Source: an uncultured Sphingomonadaceae bacterium (GTDB taxonomy: Bacteria > Pseudomonadota > Alphaproteobacteria > Sphingomonadales > Sphingomonadaceae). Taken from it: a DNA stretch of 64,000 bases. Made by a program: the position numbers and the translations under genes. Of the stretch, positions 17,297 through 27,003 are shown in pieces. The notes beneath the pieces are model-generated. The model was not told where the DNA came from. It made no database searches and saw only the letters and a program-made list of their open reading frames with translations. Numbering within the stretch: the stretch's first letter is position 1; each line of letters begins with the position of its first letter. The DNA is taken from NCBI GenBank assembly GCA_913060895.1, contig CAJXSN010000015.1:1-64000 (forward strand), written 5' to 3'.

Positions 17297-18840
17297 CGGA
17301 GTGGCATATTCTCGCTGCTATATCGGGCATTATCGGACTGGCTGTTATCGCACTACGACTGCTCTTCCCCCGGCCGTCATTCGAAAAACGCACAATAGGC
17401 GCTGCGCGAAAGGCCGCTGAAACAGGCCCTCTGGCGGATGGTTTGCGTGACTTGGCGAAACTACATACAGGTCGTTCCGGGTTCGCAACCCTGTCTGATG
17501 GCGTGGCGGCGTTTGCGGCCAGGATCATCTTTGCACGCTCCGCAAGGCATACCATCGATGCGCAATATTATATCTGGCACAATGATCTTACAGGATTGCT
17601 GCTGCTCGACGCTTTGAAGAAAGCTGCGGACCGCGGGGTGAAGGTACGGCTTTTGCTGGACGACAATGGAATCAGTGGCCTCGATTCCATTCTGGCCGAG
17701 CTGAACAGACACCCCAATCTGGACGTTCGAATTTATAACCCCTTTACCGTGCGGCGCTTCAAGCCTTTGGGTTATGTCTTCGACTTCCTCCGGCTCAACC
17801 GGCGAATGCACAACAAGTCTTTTACGGTCGACGGGGTGGCAACGATTGGAGGGGGGCGCAATATCGGCGACGAATATTTCGACGCTGGTTCGGATGTGTC
17901 GTTCGTCGATCTCGATCTTTTGACTGTAGGGGCAGTGGTACAGGATATATCCAACGACTTTGCGCGGTATTGGAACAGCAAGTCCGCCTGCCCCATAGAA
18001 CGCATCGTAGACGCGAATGGCACAACTGACGCCTTGGCAGCTGCGCTGGAGCGCATATCGAGTAGCGCGCAACACGAGGAGTACGAGAACCGTATCGAAC
18101 TAAGCGATACGGTAAACAGCCTCGTCGACGGAACGCTTCCCCTGGAATGGGCAAAGGGCACATTGGTCAGCGACCCGCCCTTCAAGACACTGGGCATGGC
18201 TTTGGACGACCAGTTGCTCGTGGGGCAGTTAGAGAGCCTTCTTGATACGATCACGCGCAAAATCGATGTCGTCTCGCCTTATTTCGTGCCTGGCAAAAAA
18301 GGTACCGACCAATTCATCGCTATGGCCAAAAGCGGTGTGCGCGTGCGTATCCTGACCAATGCGATGGAAGCGACGGATGTGCTGCCTGTGCACGCCGGAT
18401 ACGCTAAATTTCGCAAGCGTCTGCTGAAGAACGGCGTGGAACTCTACGAATTGAAAGCCGCCGCGTCGCCGAATTCGAAACGCACGGATTCTGGCCTGAC
18501 CGGGTCGAAGGGCGCGAGCCTACATGCAAAGAGTTTCGCGAAAGATCGAAAGCGCCGTTACATCGGCTCCTTCAATTTCGACCCGCGTTCCGTTCGGCTG
18601 AATACGGAAATGGGAATTGTGATCGATAGTGAAGCGATGGCTGACGAGATGCACGATGAGTTCGATCGTGAACTGCCGGCAAGAAGCTATGCCGTGACAT
18701 TGCGCAATGGCAATCTGCGATGGAGAGAGGAAGATAGCGACGGTACAGTCCAGTTCCATCGGCGCGATCCGAACTCGACCATGCTTGAGCGCGCGGCGGT
18801 ACGCATCATGGGCTGGCTGCCCATTCAGTGGCTTTTGTGA
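17293..18840 (+). CDS. Phospholipase-D-superfamily protein (cardiolipin-synthase-like)
   Basis: A 515-residue protein with one N-terminal membrane helix (ILAAISGIIGLAVIALRLLF). Two HKD catalytic motifs are present: HNKSFTVDG at about residue 173 and HAKSFAKDRKR at about residue 411, each followed by the usual Gly-Gly/Gly-Ser and Asn segment (GGRNIGDEYFD; GSFNFDPRS). The family transfers phosphatidyl groups, for example making cardiolipin, or cleaves phosphodiesters. The downstream convergent neighbour is a PAP2 phosphatase, also a lipid enzyme. Translational coupling to lrp by a 4-bp overlap is unusual and may follow from loss of the EamA partner. Confidence 0.88.
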   Translation: MTEWHILAAISGIIGLAVIALRLLFPRPSFEKRTIGAARKAAETGPLADGLRDLAKLHTGRSGFATLSDGVAAFAARIIFARSARHTIDAQYYIWHNDLTGLLLLDALKKAADRGVKVRLLLDDNGISGLDSILAELNRHPNLDVRIYNPFTVRRFKPLGYVFDFLRLNRRMHNKSFTVDGVATIGGGRNIGDEYFDAGSDVSFVDLDLLTVGAVVQDISNDFARYWNSKSACPIERIVDANGTTDALAAALERISSSAQHEEYENRIELSDTVNSLVDGTLPLEWAKGTLVSDPPFKTLGMALDDQLLVGQLESLLDTITRKIDVVSPYFVPGKKGTDQFIAMAKSGVRVRILTNAMEATDVLPVHAGYAKFRKRLLKNGVELYELKAAASPNSKRTDSGLTGSKGASLHAKSFAKDRKRRYIGSFNFDPRSVRLNTEMGIVIDSEAMADEMHDEFDRELPARSYAVTLRNGNLRWREEDSDGTVQFHRRDPNSTMLERAAVRIMGWLPIQWLL

Positions 18841-18860
18841 TCGTCCTCTGTTGATTTTGC

Positions 18861-19592
18861 TTAATTTTCTTCGACTGGCAAGCTGTCCGGAACATTCGCA
18901 ACAGGCAATTTGACAATCAGCGCCCAGAAGCATGCCCATCCGGTGCCCAGCAACCAGCCAGCCAGAACATCGCTCGGCCAGTGAACGCCCAATGCGACGC
19001 GGGAGATACCTATAGCGAGCACTATCAGCGCTGCCATGGCTATAACAAACAGTCGCGTGCCAAGATGCCGTTCAAACCGGATAAACAGCACGGCAATGGT
19101 CAGGTATGCGATTGCGGAGTTGGCTGCATGACCGCTGGGAAAGCTCATGCTGGTTTCGCTTACAAGATGATGGACCAGATCGGGCCGCGGCCTTTCCAGA
19201 AAATCCTTGAAAATAGCCACCAGAATGCTGCCGGATACAATCGCGCCGATCAGTATTGCGGACACGCGGTAAGTGCCTCTGACTGCCATCAGGCCGGCAC
19301 TTCCGACGGTCATTAGCGTCAGCATGGTTGCACTGCCGAGCGTGGTGATGTCGACCAGGGTCTGTTCGAGCCATGATGGACCGATCACCTGATCCAGATT
19401 TTCGGATTGGCGAAACAGGAGCAATATGTCCCGGTCCAGTTGCCGTGCATCCCCTTCGGCAATTTCCTGCCATAATTCAACAACCAGCAGTCCGAACAGC
19501 GCAACCAAGCCGATTGAGAAAATATACCGCCACGGCAACTCACGCTTGGCGAGGAGAGCCCATTGCCGGGTTCGGGATATGGCTGAGCTCAT
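18861..19592 (-). CDS. PAP2-family membrane phosphatase
   Basis: A 243-residue integral membrane protein with about six helices. All three parts of the acid phosphatase signature are present: KDFLERPRPD, FPSGHAANS and SRVALGVHWPSD, which hold the Lys/Arg, the Ser-Gly-His and the His/Asp of the catalytic centre. Enzymes of the family dephosphorylate phosphatidate, phosphatidylglycerol phosphate or undecaprenyl pyrophosphate; which one cannot be told here. It converges on the phospholipase-D-like gene with 20 bp between them. Confidence 0.92.
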   Translation of the reverse strand: MSSAISRTRQWALLAKRELPWRYIFSIGLVALFGLLVVELWQEIAEGDARQLDRDILLLFRQSENLDQVIGPSWLEQTLVDITTLGSATMLTLMTVGSAGLMAVRGTYRVSAILIGAIVSGSILVAIFKDFLERPRPDLVHHLVSETSMSFPSGHAANSAIAYLTIAVLFIRFERHLGTRLFVIAMAALIVLAIGISRVALGVHWPSDVLAGWLLGTGWACFWALIVKLPVANVPDSLPVEEN

Positions 19593-19616
19593 TGTCCGCT
19601 TCCGATAGAACCGATC

Positions 19617-19646
19617 GAAGGGCGAACTGATCCCAGTTCGCCCTTC
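19617..19646 (-). terminator. Hairpin terminator after the lipoprotein gene
   Basis: Perfect 12-bp stem, GAAGGGCGAACT at 19617-19628 and its complement at 19635-19646, with a 6-base loop. It is 54 bases past the lipoprotein stop on the minus strand and just before the PAP2 gene. There is no clear T tract on the minus strand, so it may be factor-assisted. Confidence 0.5.
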
Positions 19647-19699
19647 TGGTTGTCATATTTGATCGTGCCGCCCCAAATAGTCCGCCTGTAATCTATGAG

Positions 19700-20122
19700 T
19701 TACATGGTTTCCAATTGAGCGTCCGGCAAAGCGGCAATCTCTACCGCCGTCATGGTGGTCTGCAGATCGGTATCGTCGCCATCGGCGCGCGTCGTCAGAC
19801 CGTCCAGCATAACCACGACATAGCGGTCGGGATCGTTATCTTCCAATTCGACCAGAAAACCTTCGACATCGCCTGCGGCATTCCTGCGAACCTGTTCAAT
19901 ATCGCCCATATCCGTTCCGTCGGCGGCCATCAGATCGGCATCCAGCAGTTGCGCTTCGTTCAATCCAAGCGCTGCAATCTCGCTTCCCGCGGCCGCTGCA
20001 CTTGCGTCTGCCTGCTGTTCAATACGGTCTTCTGTAGCATCGGCTTTTTGTTCGGCTTCGCTGTCGCAAGCCGACAATGAGAGCAAAACGGCAGGCAGCA
20101 TTGCATATTTGAGATTAATCAT
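19700..20122 (-). CDS. Small acidic lipoprotein, possible PRC-barrel-like domain
   Basis: 140 residues. The N-terminus MINLKYAMLPAVLLSLSACDSEAEQ has a signal helix and a lipobox LSAC, with Cys about residue 19 as the lipidation site and Asp at +2. A low-complexity Ala/Glu/Gln/Asp linker follows. The rest (LLDADLMAADGTDMGDIEQ, GFLVELEDND) resembles PRC-barrel-like periplasmic proteins, but this is weak. The frame opens at 20230; ATG 20120-20122 is chosen for the signal peptide and an AGGA site 7 bases upstream. Function unknown. The upstream neighbour on the same strand is a tetR gene. Confidence 0.75.
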   Translation of the reverse strand: MINLKYAMLPAVLLSLSACDSEAEQKADATEDRIEQQADASAAAAGSEIAALGLNEAQLLDADLMAADGTDMGDIEQVRRNAAGDVEGFLVELEDNDPDRYVVVMLDGLTTRADGDDTDLQTTMTAVEIAALPDAQLETM

Positions 20123-20208
20123 GGTTCGTCCTGTTATTAGTGCCATTTTCGATGGCGGTTTCAAATTGTGGCTTGGTCCTACTTTTAACGCCTGACCACA
20201 GTGCATCT

Positions 20209-20853
20209 CTAGCCCCCCGTCATCTTGCACCCGTAACGCGCAAGAAATGTTTCGACGGCTTCAACCGCCGTGAAGCGGCATTCCTCTTCGGTTGCGAGGG
20301 CTGGTGCTCCGAACAGCCGTGCATCGAAAATGTCGGTTTTGCACAATTCGCTCAATTGCCTTGCTGCGAAGCTCGGACGGTCGATATGCAATTCGCCGCG
20401 TTCATGCCAGACACGAAGCAAGGACGCGATCTCGTCGGTTCCGCGCCACGGACCGTTACGAAGGAACGTGTCTGTAGCTGTCTGGAATCGGTCGTTTCCG
20501 GCGATGCACATCTTGCAAAACATGAGCATGTCATCGTCCCGGCCGAACAGCCAGGTCAGTTCATGCGCCACTTTCAGAAGACCTTCACGGGCGGCAAGAC
20601 GAGCAAATGACGGACTGGCAATCGTGGCACGATTACGCCCTAGCATATGCTCTATCGACGCCAGATACAGCGTAGCCTTGTCCTTGAAGTGATTGTAGAT
20701 CGTCGGCTTGGCGACCCCGGCCGTACGCGCGAGCACATCCATATTGGTACCATCGAAACCATCCGCAGCGAACTGCTCGACCGCTGCTTCGAGAATTCTC
20801 TCGTGAATACTCAGGCGAACTCCAATAATACTTCTGGTCTCATCGTTGCTCAT
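20209..20853 (-). CDS. TetR-family repressor of the RND efflux operon
   Basis: 214 residues with the N-terminal helix-turn-helix (ERILEAAVEQFAADGFDGT, then VLARTAGVAKPTIYNHF) and a C-terminal domain like AcrR-type regulators. It is divergent from the outer-membrane-factor gene that opens the tripartite efflux operon, 111 bp away, so repression of that operon and of itself is the natural reading. Two inverted repeats in the shared promoter region are candidate operators. Confidence 0.9.
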   Translation of the reverse strand: MSNDETRSIIGVRLSIHERILEAAVEQFAADGFDGTNMDVLARTAGVAKPTIYNHFKDKATLYLASIEHMLGRNRATIASPSFARLAAREGLLKVAHELTWLFGRDDDMLMFCKMCIAGNDRFQTATDTFLRNGPWRGTDEIASLLRVWHERGELHIDRPSFAARQLSELCKTDIFDARLFGAPALATEEECRFTAVEAVETFLARYGCKMTGG

Positions 20854-20919
20854 CGAAATCTGGCCCTCGGGGTGACGAACCCCTCTCCTACGACAACCAT
20901 CCTCAGGTGTAAAAACGGT

Positions 20920-20953
20920 TGAATATCTTGTCTCGATAGTTCAGCGGCCTGAA
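20920..20953. promoter_or_regulatory. Candidate TetR operator region
   Basis: Contains TGAATATC (20920-20927) facing GATAGTTCA (20935-20943), an inverted repeat interrupted by one base, and TTCAG (20940-20944) facing CTGAA (20949-20953). Both lie just upstream of the efflux operon start, in the space shared with the divergent tetR gene. Confidence 0.35.
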
Positions 20954-20964
20954 CCACGCAGTTC

Positions 20965-22476
20965 ATGAAAGGCACAGAGTTGGCGAACCAGAACAACGAC
21001 ATGTCCAGCTGGGCAGGCTTTATCACCCGGCGCTTCTCGATCCTACTCACCGGAATGCTTTTATCCGGGTGCATGGCCGTGGGCGGAGACTATGTTCGTG
21101 AACCGCTGCCTGCTGAGCAGACGCACTGGATCGACCGTGCCAATGTAGCGGTTGCAGAAGAAGAATTCGTGGCATGGTGGCGTGATCTTGGCGATCCCGA
21201 ACTTGCCAGACTGATCGAGACGGCGCTGGAGAACAACCTAACGATCCGTCAGGGACTGTCACGCATAGAGGAAGCCAATGCGCGCCGCATCGGCGCGCGG
21301 GCGGCCCGCTACCCCGTAGTGGATACAGAAAGCTCTGCTACCGTACTTCAGCAGAGCCTGAACAGCCAGCCGGGCATCGCTCTGTTTCCGGGTTTTGAGC
21401 GGCGGTTCGAGCAATACGCACTGGGCGCATCGCTCAATTGGCAAGTCGATCTGTGGGGCCAGACGCGGCGGCGTATCGATGCTGTCGATGCACGGGTCGA
21501 ATTGCTCATCGCAGCAGCCAACGGCGCACGTCTGGCGATCGCGTCGGAAACAGCCGCGACCTATTTCACCATGACCGGCTTTCAGCAGGAAAAGCGTGCA
21601 TTGCTGCTCGGGATCGAGGCGCAACGCACCCAGCTCGATCTAGCGAAAACGCGTCTGAAGGCTGGCGCCATTTCGCGGGCGCAGCTCATCCTTGTGGAAG
21701 CGGAACTGGCCCGGTTGGAAGAACAGCTGCCGGGGGTCGAAGCGGAAATTCAGGCCAATGCGCTATCACTTGGCGTTTTGACCGGCCGTTTGCCTGAAAG
21801 CGAAATTGCCTTGGCCGATAGAGTGCCCCCGCTATTGGAACTGCCCGAGATCCCCGTAGGAACCCGGGCAGATTTGCTCAAGCGTCGCCCGGACGTTGCC
21901 CGTCTGGAACGCGAATTGGCTGCGCAAACTTATGAAATCGGCGTGGCGAAGGGCGAATTGTTCCCCCAGTTGGCCTTGAATGCATCAGGCGGTTTCACAT
22001 CAATCGATCCCGGCACATTGCTGTCCGGGGATAGCACACGGTTTTCAATCGTGCCGTTCCTGTCCTGGCGTATTCTCGACGGTGGACGGGTGCAGGCAGA
22101 TATCCGATTGGCCCAGGCCGAAGGGCGCACCGCCGCATTGGCTTATGTAGAGGGCACGCTGACCGCGATCGAGGAAGCCGAAATAGCGATTGCGCAATAC
22201 GATCTTGCGCGCGAGGGGCGTCCGCTCGCACTGCGCACGATTGCGCTTGCGCAGGAAAATCTGCGCCTGTCGCGCATCCGTTTCGAAGCCGGCGACATCG
22301 ACCGGTTCGAACTGCAAGATGCCGAACGCACATACAGCAACGCACTGCGCAATGGCGCGATTTCCTATCGCAATTCGACGCTTACACTCGCGCAACTATA
22401 CGCGGCGCTTGGGGGTGGCTGGCAAGCTGTTCCGCCGCCGCCCGCACTCATACCCGTGCCCGTTTCGACTGAATAG
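20965..22476 (+). CDS. NodT-type outer membrane efflux lipoprotein
   Basis: 503 residues. A lipobox LLSGC lies near residue 35, so the mature protein is lipid-anchored, as in NodT/OprM outer membrane factors. Two repeats of the TolC-like helical barrel follow: WWRDLGDPELARLIETALENN, LGASLNWQVDLWGQTRRR, then KRRPDVARLERELAAQTYEIG and FLSWRILDGGRV. The start may be ATG 20965 or ATG 21001. First gene of a three-gene operon with the membrane-fusion and RND pump genes (9 bp gap, then a 4-bp overlap), forming a complete envelope-spanning pump. Confidence 0.93.
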   Translation: MKGTELANQNNDMSSWAGFITRRFSILLTGMLLSGCMAVGGDYVREPLPAEQTHWIDRANVAVAEEEFVAWWRDLGDPELARLIETALENNLTIRQGLSRIEEANARRIGARAARYPVVDTESSATVLQQSLNSQPGIALFPGFERRFEQYALGASLNWQVDLWGQTRRRIDAVDARVELLIAAANGARLAIASETAATYFTMTGFQQEKRALLLGIEAQRTQLDLAKTRLKAGAISRAQLILVEAELARLEEQLPGVEAEIQANALSLGVLTGRLPESEIALADRVPPLLELPEIPVGTRADLLKRRPDVARLERELAAQTYEIGVAKGELFPQLALNASGGFTSIDPGTLLSGDSTRFSIVPFLSWRILDGGRVQADIRLAQAEGRTAALAYVEGTLTAIEEAEIAIAQYDLAREGRPLALRTIALAQENLRLSRIRFEAGDIDRFELQDAERTYSNALRNGAISYRNSTLTLAQLYAALGGGWQAVPPPPALIPVPVSTE

Positions 22477-22485
22477 AAAGCCCCG

Positions 22486-23604
22486 ATGACTATCCCATAT
22501 TCAAGAAAGCTGGTTGCCCTCGCAATCATGTCGCTGGCGCTCGCCGCTTGTAGCAGCAAGGATGAACCAGCTCCGCCAAAACCGGTTGCATGGATCGAAA
22601 TCGGTGCGGGCTCCGACAGGGAAATCGCAACAAGTGTTCCGGGCCGGGTGCAGGCCAAAAACCGGACGGTATTGAGCTTCGAAGTCGGTGGCACGATTGC
22701 AAGCATGTCTGCCGATCTTGGGGACCGGGTCGGACGGGGCAGTGTTATCGCATCGCTCGATCCTGCAAGCTACCAGCTCGAAGTTGCAGGCGCTCAGGCC
22801 AATCTCGCAGAAAGTCGGGCACGGCTCAATCTGGCGCGGCAGGACGAGGAGCGGCAGCAATATCTGTTCTCCGAAGGCGCTGCTTCGCAAGCAAGGCTTG
22901 AAAATGCGCGTGCCCAGCGCGGCAGCCTGGCCGCCATTGCCGATGCAAACGAAGCGCAGCTTGGTGTGGCGCGCGAATCGCTATCGGATACACGTTTGCG
23001 TGCGCCGTATTCGGGCCGCATTGCCCGCCGTCTTGTCGAACCGGGTACACAGGTATCCCCCGGACAGGCCGTCTATGAGCTGGATGGAAACCAGCTGGAA
23101 GTGACATTCTCGGTCCCGCAACGCCAGCGTGACCGGCTGTCGGCCGGACAGGATGTCACCGTTGCACCGTCATCGGGTGATGGCAGTGCAAGTTCCGCCC
23201 GCATCACCGACATCGGTAGCAGGGCGAGCGGACCCGGAGCGTTCGAAGTCGTGGCCGTTCTGGCAGCGGACAGTCCCGAACTGGAGGCTGGCCAGGTCGT
23301 AGAGGTCAGCTTGCCGGATCGCCCCGATCGAACAGAAGGCGGGCAGGATGCCGCTTCGATTACAGTGCCGTTGACCGCCCTCGTGCCAGAGAGCGAAAAT
23401 CGTGGTTTCGTGTGGCGGATATCGCCGCGCACAAAGCAGCTTGAAAAGGCTCCGGTTCGGCTTGGCAAAGCCATCGGAAACGAGGTGGTCGTCCTCTCTG
23501 GCCTATCGCGCGGCGACATGATCGTATCGAAAGGTGCAGCCTTTCTGTCCGAAGGCCAGCAAGTCACCCGTCTGGGTGTCGGTCCGCGGCGCTACGCACG
23601 ATGA
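22486..23604 (+). CDS. RND efflux membrane-fusion lipoprotein
   Basis: 372 residues with lipobox LALAAC near residue 22, so it is anchored to the inner membrane and spans the periplasm. It has the split biotinyl/lipoyl halves (FEVGGTIASMSADLGDRVGRG and DTRLRAPYSGRIARRLVEPG) around an alpha-helical hairpin rich in Ala, Glu and Arg, then the beta-barrel domain. It links the RND pump to the NodT-type channel. The ATG of the pump gene overlaps its stop by 4 bp. Confidence 0.93.
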   Translation: MTIPYSRKLVALAIMSLALAACSSKDEPAPPKPVAWIEIGAGSDREIATSVPGRVQAKNRTVLSFEVGGTIASMSADLGDRVGRGSVIASLDPASYQLEVAGAQANLAESRARLNLARQDEERQQYLFSEGAASQARLENARAQRGSLAAIADANEAQLGVARESLSDTRLRAPYSGRIARRLVEPGTQVSPGQAVYELDGNQLEVTFSVPQRQRDRLSAGQDVTVAPSSGDGSASSARITDIGSRASGPGAFEVVAVLAADSPELEAGQVVEVSLPDRPDRTEGGQDAASITVPLTALVPESENRGFVWRISPRTKQLEKAPVRLGKAIGNEVVVLSGLSRGDMIVSKGAAFLSEGQQVTRLGVGPRRYAR

Positions 23605-26600
23605 GTACACTTTCCGAAATCGGTTTCAGGTTTCGCCCTGCGGTACTGCTTACCGTTGCGTTGGCGATGATATACGGCGCGATCAGCTATTTCACGCTGC
23701 CTGCACGTGAAGATCCGCAGATAACCATTCGCGAAGCAGTCGTTTCCACCAGTCAACCGGGTCTGGCGGCGAACCGCGTCGAACAGCTTATCACCACGCC
23801 TCTTGCCGAAGCGATCAAGACCATCCCCGATGTGAAAGAGGTGCGCGCGACCTCAATGGAAGGTCAATCGATCATCCATGCAGAGGTCGAGTTTTCTGCG
23901 AGCGATCTCGATCAGGTGTGGAACGAACTGGCAGACAAGGTCGAGGAAACGACGCCTTTGCTCCCCGAGGGCGCTCGAAAGCCTTTCGTTAATGACGAAT
24001 TTGGCGACGTCTCTGTTATCACGATGGCTCTGCAATCCGATAGTTTCGGCATGGTCGAGCTGGGCGATCTCGCCGAGCATATCCGCACCCGGCTTTACAT
24101 GATCGACGGTACGCGTGAGGTCGATATTCTGGGGCGCCCAGACGAGCGTATCTATGTCGAAATGGACAACGCCACTCTGGCGCAGCTTGGTGCGCCGCTC
24201 TCGGCAGTCGCGCAGGCCCTGCGGTCCCAGAATACCGTTGCACCGGGCGGGACAATCGAAACCGAAAGCCGGCGCATTGCGATCCAGCCTTCTGGATCGT
24301 TCGACAGTGTGGAGGAGATCGCCAATCTCTATCTCGATCTCGGACCGGATATCGGCCCGATACGGCTAGGGGACTATGCCGAGATCAGGCGGGGTTTTCT
24401 CGATCCTCCTTCCCAAACCGCTTATTTCAATGGCGAACCGGCAATCGTCTTCGCGATCTCGATGCTCGACGAGGAAAGCGTCATCAATTACGCCGGGCGC
24501 GCACGCGAGGCGATTGACGAGTTGAAGCAGGCTCTTCCCGCAGGTGTCGAACTGAACGACATGACGTGGCAGGCCGATCAGGTCGAAAACGCGGTCTATG
24601 GTGTCAGTTTCAACGTCCTGCAGACTCTGGCGCTCGTGCTCGGTGTCGTCATCCTGTTCCTCGGCGTCAGAACCGGTCTGATCGTTGGCTCGATTGTGCC
24701 TGTTGTGATTCTCGTGACGCTGGCCGTGATGGGCATTTTCGAGATCAAGCTGGAGCGTATGAGCCTTGCGACGATCGTTATTTCGCTGGGACTGCTGGTC
24801 GATAACGGCATTGTGATCGCCGAAGATTTTAAAACCCGGCTGGCGCAGGGCGTGGACCGGCGCGATGCGATTGGCGAAACAGGCAAAGAGCTTGCCCTGC
24901 CCCTCCTCGCATCGACGGTAACGACCGTTCTCGTCTTCCTTCCGCTGATGTTGGCCGAGGAAGGTTCGGGCGAATATACCCGCAGCATTTCGCTCGTCAT
25001 CCTGATTGCACTTTCCTCGTCCTGGCTGATCGCGATGATGGTAACGCCGACGCTGTGTTACTGGTTCGCACAGCCGACCGACAAGGAAACGCAGGGGAAG
25101 GTTCGCCGCAAGGTGGATCAGGTTTTCGAGTGGGCAAATGACAGGTACGAAGATCGCCTGCGCTGGGCGCTGGATCATCGCAAGCTGTTTATGGGAGCAA
25201 TGGCCGGCGCCTTCGTTCTGGCTGGGTATTCGCTTCAGTTCGTGCCGCAACAGTTCTTCCCGGCATCCGACCGGGCGCAAATCCTGATCTATGCCGACAT
25301 GCCGGTCGGCACCTCCAGCGCCGCAATGGACGACCGGATACAGCAGCTTGCGCAGTACATTGATGATGACGAGCGTTATCCCGATTTCGAGAATGTGGCT
25401 GCCTATTCGGGTTTCGGTGGCCCACGCTTCGTTCTTTCGCTGGCACCCGTCGATCCAGCCCCGAACCGTGGTTTCATGGTCATCAACGCGATCGACGCAG
25501 AGGCCCGCGACGAAGGCGTCCTAGCGCTGCGCAACGATCTTGCGGCCCAATTTCCCGACATACGACTTAGAATAGCGGGCATGTTCCTTGGCCCCAGCGA
25601 CCCTAACATCACGCAGGTTCAGGTGCGCGGTCCCGACCGGGATGTTCTGCTGGAAACTGGCGAGAAAATGGCCGCCATTCTGCGCGATGTCGAAGGCACC
25701 ATCGACATTACCTCCGATTGGGAAAGCCCGTCCCTGCAATACCGGGTTTCGGTGGATCAGGCCGCTGCGCGGGCGGCGGGTGTATCCTCGATGGACGTCT
25801 CGCAGGCGCTATCGGCGTATTTCGCAGGCCAGCCTGCGGGCGAGTTCCGCGATGGGGACGATCTGGTCCCCATAGTGTTGCGCGCACCCGAAGGGGAACG
25901 CTCCGACCCAGGGCGGATCGAGGCGGTCACGTTGACCGGCCGTGACGGGCCCGTCCAGCTCGGCCAGATCGCCACAGTTTCGCTACGCCCGCAACTGGGC
26001 CGCATCCAGACCGAAGATCTGATTGAAACCCTGACTATCGAAGCCAGACCGACCGAGGTCACGCCGCAGGATCTTGTGCCCATGATTCAGGAACAGCTCG
26101 ACGAACTGGAAGCGAGCCTGCCACCGGGTCACTTTATCGAATGGGACGGCATCATTGCTCAGAGTGCCGAGGGCACAGGCGCCCTGTTCGTCAGCGTGCC
26201 CGCAATGATCGGACTGATCGTGATCATGCTGGTCGCGCTGTTCCGGGGGTTCAAGCGTACCGGGATCATCCTGCTGACCCTTCCGCTCTCTGTCATCGGC
26301 GCGGCAATCGGGTTGCATGTCATGCGGGCAGACTTCGGCTTCATGGTCATCCTCGGCCTGTTCGCGCTGATCGGGATCATCATCAACAATGCGATCGTGC
26401 TGGTCGACAGATGCGATATCGAAAGGGAAGAGGAAGACAACGTAACTGACGCTGTCATTACAGCATCGCTGAGGCGCTTCCGCCCTATTTTGATGACCAA
26501 CATAACCACGATACTCGGCCTGCTGCCCCTGATCATCGGCCGGGACGTACTGTTCTACGGTATGGCGTGTGCGATCGCCTTTGGTCTGCTGGTGGGAACG

Positions 26601-26750
26601 GTCCTGACGCTCGGTGTCGTTCCGGTGCTGTATGTATGGTTCTTCGGCGGCAAGGAGCCGGGTAGTGATGAGGCTGATGAAGATCAGGGATCACAACAAT
26701 CTCCGGATCGAAGCAACAACGGCCCTGCCCCCCAGCCGAGTACCGCCTGA
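23601..26750 (+). CDS. RND efflux pump permease
   Basis: 1049 residues, normal for the AcrB/HAE class: 12 helices with two large periplasmic loops. It includes AREDPQITIREAVVST near the start, SLGLLVDNGIVIAEDF in helix 4 and ALIGIIINNAIVLVDR in helix 10. In AcrB the proton relay uses two adjacent Asp in helix 4 and Lys in helix 10; here these positions read Asp-Asn and Asn, so the relay is not AcrB-like. This is seen in other branches of the superfamily. Substrates are not predictable; the operon lies downstream of its own TetR gene. The last 35 residues are a Gly/Asp/Gln/Pro-rich tail. Confidence 0.94.
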   Translation: MSTLSEIGFRFRPAVLLTVALAMIYGAISYFTLPAREDPQITIREAVVSTSQPGLAANRVEQLITTPLAEAIKTIPDVKEVRATSMEGQSIIHAEVEFSASDLDQVWNELADKVEETTPLLPEGARKPFVNDEFGDVSVITMALQSDSFGMVELGDLAEHIRTRLYMIDGTREVDILGRPDERIYVEMDNATLAQLGAPLSAVAQALRSQNTVAPGGTIETESRRIAIQPSGSFDSVEEIANLYLDLGPDIGPIRLGDYAEIRRGFLDPPSQTAYFNGEPAIVFAISMLDEESVINYAGRAREAIDELKQALPAGVELNDMTWQADQVENAVYGVSFNVLQTLALVLGVVILFLGVRTGLIVGSIVPVVILVTLAVMGIFEIKLERMSLATIVISLGLLVDNGIVIAEDFKTRLAQGVDRRDAIGETGKELALPLLASTVTTVLVFLPLMLAEEGSGEYTRSISLVILIALSSSWLIAMMVTPTLCYWFAQPTDKETQGKVRRKVDQVFEWANDRYEDRLRWALDHRKLFMGAMAGAFVLAGYSLQFVPQQFFPASDRAQILIYADMPVGTSSAAMDDRIQQLAQYIDDDERYPDFENVAAYSGFGGPRFVLSLAPVDPAPNRGFMVINAIDAEARDEGVLALRNDLAAQFPDIRLRIAGMFLGPSDPNITQVQVRGPDRDVLLETGEKMAAILRDVEGTIDITSDWESPSLQYRVSVDQAAARAAGVSSMDVSQALSAYFAGQPAGEFRDGDDLVPIVLRAPEGERSDPGRIEAVTLTGRDGPVQLGQIATVSLRPQLGRIQTEDLIETLTIEARPTEVTPQDLVPMIQEQLDELEASLPPGHFIEWDGIIAQSAEGTGALFVSVPAMIGLIVIMLVALFRGFKRTGIILLTLPLSVIGAAIGLHVMRADFGFMVILGLFALIGIIINNAIVLVDRCDIEREEEDNVTDAVITASLRRFRPILMTNITTILGLLPLIIGRDVLFYGMACAIAFGLLVGTVLTLGVVPVLYVWFFGGKEPGSDEADEDQGSQQSPDRSNNGPAPQPSTA

Positions 26751-27003
26751 AGGGCAAACCGCTTTGCTCGCACAGGGCAACTGCCGATCAAGTCGCTGGA
26801 AAACAGTGTCTCGGAATAAGCTCCGGAGCACCTGCACAAACCTGCGCGCCCTCCGCTGCAAGTAATCCGGCACCAATCAGGGCGATAGCCGTTGAGGTTC
26901 AGAGACAGAGCGTAACGTACTGAATCTATATTTATTCGAGAACTTCGATTTGAACCGCCGGGCATCGGTAGACGATCGGAAAATGACTGCAAGGAACCAT
27001 TCT

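Noticed and set aside
24366-25280. 304-codon minus-strand open frame
   Set aside because: Antisense to the RND pump; composition rich in His, Gln and Arg with no domain.
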